NCBI RefSeq assembly: GCF_958979055.1 | Contig: NC_084891.1 | Location: 1,007,001 to 1,071,000 of the forward strand | Source: Alnus glutinosa | Lineage: Eukaryota; Streptophyta; Magnoliopsida; Fagales; Betulaceae | Direction of reading: 5' to 3' | Length of the DNA stretch: 64,000 nucleotides | Shown here: piece by piece, positions 1 through 10,286 of the stretch | Layout: every line of letters begins with the position of its first letter | Position numbering within the stretch: position 1 is the first letter of the stretch | Notes under the pieces: generated by a model | Seen by the model: the letters and a program-made list of their open reading frames with translations, nothing else | Told to the model about the DNA's origin: nothing | Database searches by the model: none | Program-made: the position numbers and the translations under genes

Positions 1-2270
1 CCGCCTCTTTCCTCATAGGTAAGGTAAACGTGCACGCTAAATATATATATTCAAGTATTTTTTTTTTTTTTTAAGTGTTTTAAGATCGAATTAAAGATTT
101 TGAGTTGCTTGTTTACGTGTTGAGTAGGTGTGGAAGTGGCGGAGAGGTTTGCGTATTTTGGGATAAGCTGCAACCTTATAACGTATTTGACGGGTTCACT
201 GGGGCAGTCCACGGCCACGGCGGCCGAGAACGTCAACGCGTGGTCCGGAACGGCGCAGCTGCTGCCTTTGTTGGGCGCATATGTGGCTGATTCTTTTCTG
301 GGGCGCTACCGCACCATTATTCTTGCCTCTCTCATCTACATCCTGGTGCGCCTCTCTCTCTCTCTCTCTCTCTCCTGCTTGTGGGGAAATATATATATTA
401 TATAAAGAGTACGTTCTGCTTTGGGCTCCGGCAGCCGGCAGCCGGCAGCCGCACATGCACCATACCTGGAACTGAAAAAGAAAAAGTTTAGATCAGAAAC
501 GGAAAATTATAATTTTAATGGATTCCGTGGGGCTATATTCTTTAATTAATTGGGGTAGTGTTTTTATTTTAATTGATAAATTGGAAGATATTTTAAGAAT
601 ATATGCGATGTTGATATTTGTGGAAAGAATTGGTTCGTACGTACGAGAGGCGAATATAACTTTTTGTTTGTATCCTGTTCTTTCGTTTAGAGATTTGTTT
701 ATGGTAAATGTTCTTTATAGTGTTTTTATGAGATTTTTTATTTTTATTTTTATTTTTTTATGTTGATATGACATTTTGTTTTTAATAAAAAAATTTATAG
801 TTTGATTTTTTTTTTCTTATATTTTTATTAAAAAGAAAGGGTGCCATGTAAGCGTAAAAGAACTCCAAAAGAACACTATAATGAGTTCTAAGAATTTCTC
901 TTTATTTATAAGTATTTCTCGTAAGGTCGACAGTTTTGACACGAATCGTGTTGTACAATCGACATAAAATTAATACAAAATTAGTTAATTAGAATTGATG
1001 GATCTAATTCATTTAATTAAATATATCGAGTTAGGGTTGACATATATAGTCTTATATCCATCCATTGACATGATTCATAACTTATAAGTATTTCCCGTAA
1101 CGTTGACAATTTTGACACGAATCGTGTCGTATGAATTTAATACAAAATTAGTTAATTAGAATTGATGAGTCTAATTCGTTTAATTAAATATATGGAGTTA
1201 AGGTTGACATATATAGTCTTATACTCATCAATTGACATGATTTAAACTCAACATGAAATTAACGAGTTATAGTTGAAGGTTTTAATACGTTTAATTAAAT
1301 GGATTAAGTTACGATTGATCTGTATAATCTTATGAGAGCTGCTACAAATACAAACGAAAGCTTATAAAAAAAAAACTTACAAACTGACATGGAATGTAAT
1401 GTGGCATATTTTTAATTGAAAAACTTAATAAGCCTCTTTTATAAACTTGACGTCAAAGTTTACTGGCAAGGGAAAGAGAGATCCAGCCGATTCACTGGAA
1501 AAGAGAGATCCAGCAGGTTCACGGGGTGGCTGGAAACCACGCACACTCGCGTGAGTTTGGGAGATTCGGCCTAAACCCCAATGACCTCGCCAGATCCGGC
1601 CGGATCCGTCAAGAGAGCTGGCCTCAGATCCGGCTGAGCATCCATTCTTGAACCCAGATCCTCCCGAAAACCCATGCACACCGGCGTGGGTTTGAGAGAT
1701 CTGGCCTAAACCCTGATGACCTTGCCAGATTCATCAAGAGATTCGACCGAGCGTCCATTCCCAAACCCAGATCCTGCCGAAAACCCACACACATCGGCGT
1801 GGGTTTGAGAGATCCGGCCTAAACCTCGACGACCTCGCCAGATCTGGCCTTAGATTTGGCCAAGTGTCCATTTCCGAACCTAGATTCGGCCAAAAACCCA
1901 CGCACATCGGCGTGGGTTTGAGAGACCCGACCTAAACCCCGATGACCTCACCAGATCCAGCTGAAAACCCACGCAAACCGGCGTGGGTTTGGTTGGTCCG
2001 GCCAGTCGGTGAGGGGAGAGAGAGAGTGCCGGAGATGATCTGGTGTTTTTTTTTTTTTTATCTTATTTTAAATGAGTTTAAATGTTGCTTTTCAATTAAT
2101 AAAATGCCACATCAGATGCTATCTCAGTTTGTAAACTTCTCTTTGTAAAAGTTTGTAAGTGCTTATTGCATTTTTCTAATTTTATATGATGCCTCAACAC
2201 AACTCGAACTTAAAACACAAATACGAATGGCCACCACTGACTTTTCTTTAAATGTTCATTTTGATTTATT

Positions 2271-2303
<33 letters not shown>

Positions 2304-5300
2304 TTTAACTATCATCTTTCACAGGGACTAGGCTTGTTGAGTCTGTCAGCCATGCTTGCTTCTCTCAGTACTTCTGGTGACATAGACTCCACCAAAGTTA
2401 TGTCATCTTCTTCGGATGAGCTTGTAGTGATTTTATTCTTCTTCTCTCTATATCTAGTAGCCATTGGGCAAGGAGGACACAAACCCTGCGTTCAGGCTTT
2501 TGGAGCTGACCAGTTCGATGGAGAAGATCCAAAAGAACTCAGAGCCAAGAGCTCATTCTTTAACTGGTGGGTTTTCGGTGTATGTGCAGGTGGGTCGGTG
2601 ACAGTTTTTGTCTTGAGCTATATACAAGACAACCTTAGCTGGGGTCTTGGGTTCGGAATCCCTTGCATTGTGATGGTCGTTGCACTGGGTGTCTTCTTGC
2701 TTGGAACCAGGACTTACCGGTATAGTCCCGTAGGGGATAAGGAAAGTCCGTTTGTGAGAATTGGTGGGGTGTTTGTCGCCGCAGTTAGGAATTGGCGGAC
2801 TACCCCTTCGGCAATAGCTATCGAACAGGAGCCCCCTCCGACCCTGCCGTGTCGCAGCCATCAACAATTCAAGTAAGAACTGCCGCAGATTTTTCAATAG
2901 TATATAATTGATTATCAGTTGACAGATGATCCAGTGGTTCATTTCCATGGGAGCCTTTTGGATTTGGAAAAGAATTAGTAAAGCCCCAGCTCATTCTTCA
3001 ACAAGCACGCAGTCAGAGCCCAGTGCTCCTCCCACTTATTGGGAGCTTATGTTTCAATATTCTATTTCTCCCTCGCTTACTTTTGCGGGGAAAAATAAAA
3101 TAAAATAAAATTGTCAAGTCTTGTAGCTGGATTAACGGAACCACAAGAATCTTTAGTTAAAATAGGATTCTAACTCAGCACCTTTGAGATTTTGAGAAGA
3201 GTTATTCTTTGGAGAGCACAGTACGATGAAAATTTTCCCATTACCCTTAAAATCTTGTGCTAAAAAGCGTGGATGTTCGAGTCCTCTTTAAGGCATAATA
3301 TTGAGAATACTCATTGAATGAGTAATTCAATAAGAGGCGTTCTTTTTATTATTATTATTATTATTTAGATTATTTAGAAAGAACTGGGCATGATGACTTG
3401 ACGTCATCCTCACTTTCCTCCAGCTTATCACAGACAGTCTGCTCAAGGTTCCAAACTCAACGGTGAATTAACCGATCAACTTGCTTTGCTATCGAACATT
3501 TCTACCAATTAAGAGATGTGTTTCCGTGATATTCTGTTATCATTTCGTCCAGGAGGAAGAACCACGGGTTCCGCAAGGTAAATGCATAAAAAAGAGACAA
3601 ATTTTAGCAGCCGATACATTATCATACATGTACCATCACATTAAAACTATATAGGAGTATCAATTCGTGTTTGCATGTTATGTTTGGGTCGTGTCAAGAT
3701 ATGAGTATAAAATTATATAGGTCAACCATAATCCCACCAATTTAATTAAATGAATCAGACCCCCATCAATCGATTGATGACCTGCTAATTTCATCTTGAA
3801 TTCATGTCGAGTTCGCGGATTGTGTAAAAAATTGTCGAGTTCAGGTCATGTTCGTGTCAAGACATGAGTATAAGATTATAAAAGTTATCTATAACCCGGC
3901 CTATTAAATTGAACATGTTAGATTTTTCAATCATAATCCACTAATTTCTTGTTGGTTCGTGGCGGATTCGCAACCTGACCCGACCTATCTAGGAGGGGAC
4001 ATGAGTCCTCCAGTTACGTATATCTTTATAGGATATATAATACTTCAATCTGACACAGAAATGCATGCAAGCTTGCTTCCTAAAAACGCTATGAATTGCT
4101 TATATAAAAACTTATCTTATATTAGCCATTTTGATCCTCTATTAATGTGGCAGTGCAGGTTCCTCAACAAAGCCTTGCTGAGGTTCCCAGATAGTTCAAA
4201 ACAAGGCAGCAAGATTTACACCATCAGTGACGTTGAAGAAGCAAAGGCAGTTCTCAGGCTTGTTCCCATATGGGCTACGAGCTTGGTGTATGCTATTGTT
4301 TATGCACAATGCTCAACTTTCTTCACCAAGCAAGGGGCTACTATGGAAAGAACAATCTTCCCTGGCTTCGATATACCAGCGGCTTCACTACAATCCCTCA
4401 TCGGCCTGGCCATGGTAGTCATCATTCCCATATACGATCTCCTTTTTGTTCCCATAGCAAGAGCTTTCACCGGAAAACCCTCCGGGATCACGATGCTGCA
4501 GAGAATCGGAACCGGGATGCTTCTGTCTGTCATTTGCATGGTAGCGTAAACTAATATCGCTTGTTTCAAAAGCTTAAGCCGTCATGTTAGCTAGAGTTAA
4601 TTTATATCCCGTTTAAGATTGTGTTGAGAAATAAAGCTTTTATATACATAAAGAGTCTTTTTAGAAAGAAAAAAAAAACTTCATTTTTAAGCTTTTTTTT
4701 AAAAGTTGTTTTGGCCTATTTTTTCTAGCAAACGGATCCATTTTTGCACTAAAAGTACCTTTAAGCTCCGTAACACGATTATTCCAAGAGCCTGATTGTG
4801 ATTACGTTGGAAAATAGAGCTTTAAAAGTACTCAAAGAGTTTTTTTTTTTTTTTGAAAAAACTCCATTTTCAAGTTTTTCTCAAAATGTGTGTTTTAACT
4901 TTATTTTTTATTTTTACAAAGCAAAAAATTAAAGAATTATTTTTTTTTTCTTTTTTTAAGTTTTTTACCAAATGAATTCATTTTTTTTTTGCATAGCCTT
5001 TTAGGTATAAAATATTTTTTAAGCTCTTTAACTTAATCTAACATGTAAAATATTTAAATGAAATAAGAAGTGAACGGTAAAAATATGGTTCGAAGTCAGA
5101 ATTTTTGTTCTAATACCATATTAAATCACCGTTTGTACCAAAACTTAAGCAAATTGAAAAGTGTTAATGTAACGATTTAGTTTATATTTTGACAGGTAGT
5201 TGCTGCTCTGGTTGAAATAAAAAGGCTGAAAACTGCTCAAGAATATGGGCTGGTTGACATGCCAGACGCGACTCTTCCAATCAGTATATTGTGGCTGGTT

Positions 5301-5633
5301 CCTCAATATGTCTTGTCGGGAGTTGCTGACGTGTTCGCCTTGGTTGGTCTGCAAGAGTTCTTCTACGATCAGGTCCCGGTTGAATTGAGGAGCGTGGGTC
5401 TCGCCCTCTACATCAGTATTCTCGGCGTGGGCAGCCTTTTAAGCGGCCTTCTTGTCACTGTCATCGAGGAAGTCAGTGGCAGTGACGGCGGAAGTAGTTG
5501 GTTTGCAGATAATCTTAACAGGGCACATCTTGATTACTTTTACTGGCTGCTTGCAGGAATCAGTGCAGTAGCATTTGTTGCCTTCTTGTGTTGTGCAAAA
5601 TCTTACATTTATAATAGGCGAAGTACAATGTAA
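1..5633 (+). CDS. NPF5.10-like: NPF copy A: NRT1/PTR family (NPF5.10-like) transporter, 5' end outside window
   Basis: Exons read at 1-18 (tail of exon 1, ending in ASFLI and the first base of Gly), 128-345, 2325-2872, 4159-4540 and 5196-5633, all with GT-AG introns. The product is a 12-helix MFS/POT carrier, by family a proton-coupled nitrate or small-peptide transporter in the plasma or vacuolar membrane. Exon 2 holds the ExxER proton-coupling motif ([12 protein letters not shown]). Exon 3 holds [16 protein letters not shown] and FFNWW. The last exons hold [23 protein letters not shown] and the C-terminal SYIYNR. The frame is open throughout if the extra 655 bp intron at 4541-5195 is spliced; read through, it stops at once (MVA then stop). 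No other copy in the array has this intron. The stop is TAA at 5631. Transport substrate cannot be told from sequence. Confidence 0.88.
907..1255. repeat. Two imperfect tandem units (~175 bp) in intron 2 of copy A
   Basis: Unit 1 (about 907-1081) and unit 2 (about 1083-1255) both run from ATAAGTATTTC(T/C)CGTAA through TTTGACACGAATCGTGT and AATACAAAATTAGTTAATTAG to GTTGACATATATAGTCTTAT. A third, weaker unit may continue to about 1330. The same family occurs in reverse orientation in intron 3 (about 3690-3960). Probably debris of a repetitive element; family not identified. Confidence 0.6.
1361..2163. mobile_element. Non-autonomous inverted-repeat DNA transposon carrying a minisatellite
   Basis: The left end (ACTTACAAACTGACATGG at about 1375, continuing to TGTGGCATATTTTTAATTGAAAA) is matched in reverse complement by the right end (TTTTCAATTAATAAAATGCC at about 2088, continuing to CAGTTTGTAAACT). 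This gives imperfect terminal inverted repeats of about 48 bp, with weaker similarity further out. No transposase frame is visible inside. No clean target duplication was found, so the superfamily is open. It lies in intron 2 of copy A and was not seen in the other copies. Confidence 0.6.
1528..2035. repeat. GC-rich minisatellite, about five units of 70-130 bp
   Basis: Each unit begins with a near-palindrome of the type AACCCACGCACACCGGCGTG followed by GGTTTGAGAGATCCGGCCTA, then a tail ending in AACCCAGATC. Unit starts fall near 1530, 1668, 1783, 1898 and 1968. Base composition is strikingly GC-rich against the AT-rich intron around it. It fills the inside of the inverted-repeat element at 1361-2163. 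Confidence 0.7.
3690..3960. repeat. Reverse-oriented copies of the intron-2 tandem repeat family in intron 3 of copy A
   Basis: GTGTCAAGATATGAGTATAA (near 3695) and GTGTCAAGACATGAGTATAA (near 3855) head two imperfect units. Their reverse complement resembles the 907-1255 units (GTTGACATATATAGTCTTAT). The rest of intron 3 (2873-4158) shows nothing coding. Confidence 0.45.
4541..5195. mobile_element. Copy-A-specific 655 bp intron, probably a transposon insertion
   Basis: In copies B-H the last exon reads continuously through MVVAALVEM. In copy A it is interrupted exactly between ATG and GTA. The left junction is GCATGGTAGCG and the right junction is GACAGGTAGTTG, so GGTAG is present on both sides and once in the paralogues, as expected of a 5 bp target duplication. 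The ends give a GT donor and a CAG acceptor in phase 0. Inside there is AT-rich repeat material with a partly duplicated stretch (GAGAAATAAAGCTTTTATA near 4626; GGAAAATAGAGCTTTAAAA near 4810) and no coding frame. Element family not identified. Confidence 0.65.
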
Positions 5634-6610
5634 ATTTATATATAGTACCTCACCGGAGGAGCAGACAGGAAGAAGAAGAGATTGTGGCGGACAGCCAGCC
5701 GGCTTTTTTCGAACGATTCTGGCGGACGGCTTTCTAGAGAGGAGGCTGTCGGTAGTTGGGTCTCCATTGAGCTTAAATGATCTATTAATTTAAGAAATCA
5801 TCATAGTAGTAGAATTTTAGCAAGGTGTAAACACAATTTTATTGATGCAGGTCCAACATTTGGACTGCGACTATTGAAGGCAAGTCATTTGCTGCCACAT
5901 TGGGCTAAATAGTGCAAAATTGTTGAGTTTGATACTGTTGCCTTTGGATTGAATGGGTAACAATTCATGCTTGGGTATTTCTGATGATGCTGTGTAATCG
6001 ATTGGGAGTTGGGTGTTGTTTTTAGTTTGAGTTTGGGTTGAAGAATTTTAGGTTTTTATAGTGATTTGTGAGAGCGTGAACCAAAAAAAAAAAAAAAAGA
6101 TTTGTGGGTTGATTTTCAAGGTATTTTTGGGTATTGAACTTAGCTGATAAAGAATTGAGGGTGGATTGTTAGTGATTGATTTGAATGGAGGGATTATGAT
6201 TGGCAAAAGAAAAATTGTAAAGGTTATGGTTTGATTAGTTTAAGGTAATTAATAGTATAATTCAAATTTGAAGAAAAGATAATTCTAATTTTTTATGGAG
6301 TCTAAAAATGAAGGCTTTGAACTAAAGAAATTTAGATTAAAAAAATAATATTTAAATGATATGAAAAAAAAAAGAAATAGATAATTGGATATATGTCTTT
6401 TCAAATTCATTAATTAAACTAAATAAAATGGATTTTGATTAGCAATTTTTGCAGAGAAATATACCTAAGCAAACAAAGGAACAAAGTTTAATCTGATATA
6501 CCACTGCACCTCGTTTTGCAAGAGAAAAGAAAGAAAAACAACTGAAACAGGAATTGCTGTGCGGGGAGGATCAAGACAAAAGAATAAAAAACTCATTTTC
6601 GTTTATTCCT
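5634..6610. other. Intergenic, no gene seen
   Basis: 3' flank of copy A. AT-rich, with no convincing frame and no poly(A) signal that clearly stands out. A short GC-richer patch at 5650-5770 has no recognisable coding content. Confidence 0.5.
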
Positions 6611-6618
6611 GAATTGGG

Positions 6619-7370
6619 TAGGGGTATAATTCTGGACCGGTTATAACCGGACGGTAAACCGGTTTCGGGTAATTGGAAATCAGTTTGGTACCCAGTAATT
6701 TATAACGGGGTAACCGAGTACCTAGACCCGAGCATTAATTTTCTAGACACCCGATTATAACCAGATAATCGACTCTAGGTGTATAATATATTAAAAAAAA
6801 AATTAATAAATTACCCCCACACCCTTTATTCTAATGCTACACTCCTTAACCCTTTCCTATTTCCACCTTTTCTCTTATTGCCCAAGCCTTTTTCCCACTT
6901 TTGACTTCTCACCCTTCTGCGCGCCGCCTGCTTTCTTCTTCTTCTTCACACTATCAAACCTTTGGGCCCTTCACAATCGATCATCTCCACGTCCGTACTC
7001 CTTAGCCCTGGCGCACTCATGTATCTGTTTGTCATGCTATCCACTGTCACCCATGACTCTACTGCCCTCACCATCTGACGTGTCACCACCGTCCAATCCA
7101 TGTCCTTGCACACACGTCTTCTTCTTCGGCCTTACATGGTATACACCCCTTTAGTTCTTCTTCTCCTTCGGCTGATCGGTCTTCGTCTTTCGTCTTTCTC
7201 ATCCTTACTGATTTCGTCTTTCTCTGTTTCTCTACAGGTCTGATAATTTTTCAAGCAGACGGAACAAAAGAAGCAAACGGTTATATTAGATCTGGTTCAT
7301 TTTTACTATCTGGTCCGAAAAATCAGTTTCACCTGAGGTAACCGAGAACCAGCTCTGATTTACAACCCTA
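6619..7370. mobile_element. hAT-like non-autonomous DNA transposon
   Basis: The left end TAGGGGTATAATTCTGG and the right end (reverse complement TAGGGTTGTAAATCAGAGCTGG) form short imperfect inverted repeats of the TAGGG type common in plant hAT elements. The flanks GAATTGGG (6611-6618) and GGATTGGG (7371-7378) match 7 of 8 bases, fitting the 8 bp duplication hAT elements make. Palindromic ACCGGTTATAACCGG lies just inside the left end. The interior is pyrimidine-rich (about 6825-7230) and may be captured host sequence. No transposase seen. Confidence 0.62.
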
Positions 7371-7510
7371 GGATTGGGTCAAGGACAAGCTATTTTCCTG
7401 AATTTGTAAATATTTTAGTATAATTAAATTCGATCCACAAACCCCGCCCCCCACAACCTTGCTGCTACATTGAACCGTAACCGAGCCATGAGTATAAGTT
7501 TTTGAGAAAT

Positions 7511-7636
7511 GTTAGAGCATCTCTCTGTGTTCTCCTGACATGGCATAGATGTAATTAAAAAATTACATCTATATTCTTTTGGATGACATAAATATAATTT
7601 TTAACATCCTAAGAGAACACCAAAAGATACTCTAAC
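7511..7636. mobile_element. MITE, 126 bp
   Basis: GTTAGAGCATCTCTCTGTGT at the left end pairs with ACCAAAAGATACTCTAAC at the right. This gives about 24 bp of terminal inverted repeat around an AT-rich centre. Confidence 0.6.
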
Positions 7637-7956
7637 GATCCTCATTCATTTTGGCCCCGCCCTGGCACACTGCAGGTGTAAAAACTTAAAGTGTTTCCTT
7701 CATTTAATGAAATTACAAGTTCTCTTCAAAGAAAAAGAAGAAAAAGAAAAAAAAGAAAAAAAAGAAAAAAAAAAACTTTATTATCTTCGGCCTTAAAAAA
7801 GGGGCAGCAATAAAATGCATAAAAAATTATCACTTTTGCCAGCTGCAACAAAGACAACAAAAATGTCAACAAAGTTCAGATACGTGGCTGCTGTCCCGTT
7901 TGCAGAAAAAAGTTTTTACTGTTTCCTCTGTTTCGAGTGGGGTTTGAATTCAAGAA

Positions 7957-8074
7957 ATGGCCACCGTCGAAACACCACTGCTATTAGACACTGTCGATGG
8001 CGCCGCTGACTACAAAGGCCATCCGGTCCTCCGATCCAACTCCGGCGGCTGGAGATCCGCATCCATCATCATAG
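7957..8074 (+). pseudogene. Orphan NPF first exon
   Basis: An ATG-initiated exon of 118 bp ([20 protein letters not shown], ending SASIII plus one base of Gly) with an intact GT donor. It is almost identical to exon 1 of copy B, including its length and phase. No exon 2 follows before exon 1 of copy B at 10287. It is either the remnant of a lost NPF copy or an alternative first exon that could splice to exon 2 of B at 10500; phases agree. Sequence just upstream also resembles that upstream of B, so the duplication included flanking DNA. Confidence 0.7.
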
Positions 8075-8189
8075 GTAACACTTGCTCGCTCCCTATAATT
8101 AATTCATTTTTTACATGGGGCTCAACGTCGTCTAGCATGACAAAACCTAGACAGCAAGACGCGAAGGAATTATACTCCGGCTGAGTTTA

Positions 8190-8440
8190 ATATTGCCATT
8201 TGATAGATAAAAAATGTAATTTTAGTTAAATTTTAAAAATAAATTATTTAAAAGTTGTGATTTGAAAACGTATAAAATTGTTTTTTTAAATCGCAGGTAA
8301 TATAATATTTCTTTAAAAAACCAAAATTTTATAAGGTAACTTGCGATTTTAAAAATTAAATTATAATTTTATTAAATACTTAACTGTAATTTTTAAAAAT
8401 TACTTTTTTAAATCCCTATTTTTAAAATTACAAGTCCATA
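8190..8440. repeat. AT-rich dispersed repeat with TGCGATTTTAAA-type motifs
   Basis: Contains TTTAAATCGCAG and TTGCGATTTTAAAAATTAAA in opposite orientations, suggesting a small foldback element. A related stretch lies at about 54320-54640. Boundaries are uncertain. Confidence 0.35.
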
Positions 8441-9216
8441 GGAAGCCTTCATTTATGAAAAAGATAAAACAAAATACACAAAACTCTAGGGCCCACGTAA
8501 CTTGAGAAAGTTAAGTCACGTAGATCAGAATTTTTTTTTTTTTTTTTTTTTTTGTTTTATAAAATTATATTTAATTTTAGTTGAATTATTTGAGGTAATA
8601 GTTGAACAGTAAATTTACATCACAATCATCATTGATTGACATGTAGCATGGTTGATGAACCACACCACTTATGAGGTCACCCTTCCCCCAAATGAAGGAA
8701 TACAATGAGAGATGGCCCTCATAAGGGGCGATTGGACGCCCCTGACCTGATGAAGGGTGGCATGACTCATTAATTATATATACTGCGTGTCAATCGGTGA
8801 TTGATTGTAGTATAGATCTTCATGTGCATCCAACGATTTCTGTCAATCAATTGGCGGATAGCATTGACCATCTTAAACATATAACTGTAAACCCTCATCG
8901 ATCTTGAAGTACCTTAGGGATTTGATATAACTGTAAACTTCAAGGATCATATAAGTAAGGTTCTGTTTATTAATGTGAATTTTAACAAACTTAGTCTAAT
9001 TGTGTCGATAAAAAATCCAAACCCCTTATTACACTAATAAGAACTCACTTTCTTTTTTCCTTTCTTATTTTATTTATTTTTTATTTTTTTGGTGGGCACC
9101 ATAATAAGAGCTCACTTATTTGGTACATAAGTTGGACAGGATTAAGACAAAAACTGTATCGTAATTCGAAGTTTATTTCGAGAGAGATGAAAAAAAAAAA
9201 AAAAAATGAAGAAGAA
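8441..9216. other. Intergenic, no gene seen
   Basis: AT-rich, with a poly(T) run near 8530. No frame, RNA gene or clear element recognised. Confidence 0.45.
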
Positions 9217-9782
9217 GAAAAGTATATATATTTCCTTCAAACTACTATTTAATTGTTAATGTCCTCTCAAATTACCAATTGTGTCAATGTCCCATTTTAA
9301 ATTACCAAAACATGTCAATATTTCTCGTAATGACAAAAATACCCTTTATAAAATTATTAAAATTTTAAAAAATATAAAATAACAAAAAATTAAACAAATA
9401 ATAAAAACTGGTTTTATTTTTTTTTTGTTTGTTTTTTAAATTTTTTCTTTTTATATAATTTTAGTTTTTTTTTTAAAAAAAAATCGTTTTTTTCTGGTAT
9501 TCTATTTAATTTTGTTTTGTTTTTTTTTTTTTTTTTTACATTTGCTTTTTCAAAAATAATTTTTTTTTTAGTATTTTATTTTTAGTTTTTAGTTTTCTTT
9601 AGAGTTCATAAGGACATTTTTGTCTTATTTTTAAAAAATAAGGGTCATTTTTTTTTTTTTGTTAGTATTAGGAAAACATTGATTTTTTTGATAATTTGAA
9701 AAAGAATATTAACGTAACTGATAGTTTGGAAAAAATATTCACAATTAAATAGTAGTTTAAAAGGGAATATATTTACTTTTCT
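9217..9782. mobile_element. Long-inverted-repeat MITE, ~565 bp
   Basis: The left arm (GAAAAGTATATATATTTCCT, then AACTACTATTTAATTGTTAATG) is mirrored on the right by AATTAAATAGTAGTTTAAAA and ATATATTTACTTTTC. The arms run about 130 bp around a very AT-rich core. The same family as the element in intron 2 of copy C at 17387-18056. Confidence 0.6.
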
Positions 9783-9836
9783 TAAAAAAAAAAAAAAAAA
9801 AAAATGGGCATCTTTCCCCCGTGGGCAATATTTAAT

Positions 9837-10017
9837 GAGAAATGCTACAGAGGGGACGTTCATCCGTCCCCTCTCCTCATTTTAACATTAAAAAAATCAA
9901 ATTCAAAAGAAAAGTACATTTTTCTTTGTTTTTGGTTTTCTTTTTTATTGAATTTGATTTGTTTAATGATAAAAGGAGGAGAGGGGACGGATGAACGTCC
10001 CCTCTGTAGCATTCCTC
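9837..10017. mobile_element. MITE with a 9 bp target duplication (Mutator-like), 181 bp
   Basis: The terminal inverted repeat begins GAGAAATGCTACAGAGGGGA and includes a near-palindrome GGGGACGTTCATCCGTCCCC. The flanks ATATTTAAT at 9828-9836 and 10018-10026 are identical, a perfect 9 bp duplication typical of Mutator-like elements. It sits about 270 bp upstream of the start codon of copy B, so it may contribute to that gene's promoter or 5' UTR. Confidence 0.8.
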
Positions 10018-10286
10018 ATATTTAATTAAAATGGACACAACGTGCTATATATATTCTTTGTCCGAATCTAGTAATGTGATAAGTCGAAACAAAAAAAAAA
10101 AAAAAAAAGATCCTGCGTTGAACAAACATTGTCCGATCCAGATCGGAACTGACTGCATTCTTCTGCCGGGAATATCAATTATGAATAGGTGTTTAGCAAA
10201 CTAAAACGGAGCAGCAGATCAGAAGCAAACTGTATTATTTCCTTCCGCTGTTTCAAGTGAGCTTTGAATTCGCCATCGATAAAGAA

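Noticed and set aside
3060-3330. Possible tRNA-derived SINE (GTTCGAGTCC resembles a B box)
   Set aside because: No A box at the right spacing and no tRNA-like fold seen. The match is only ten bases.
6834-7154. 106-codon + strand frame
   Set aside because: Lies inside the hAT-like element and is a pyrimidine-rich frame without domain signs.
9645-9863. - strand frame of 72 codons
   Set aside because: Falls within the AT-rich MITE and reads as Phe/Lys homopolymers.
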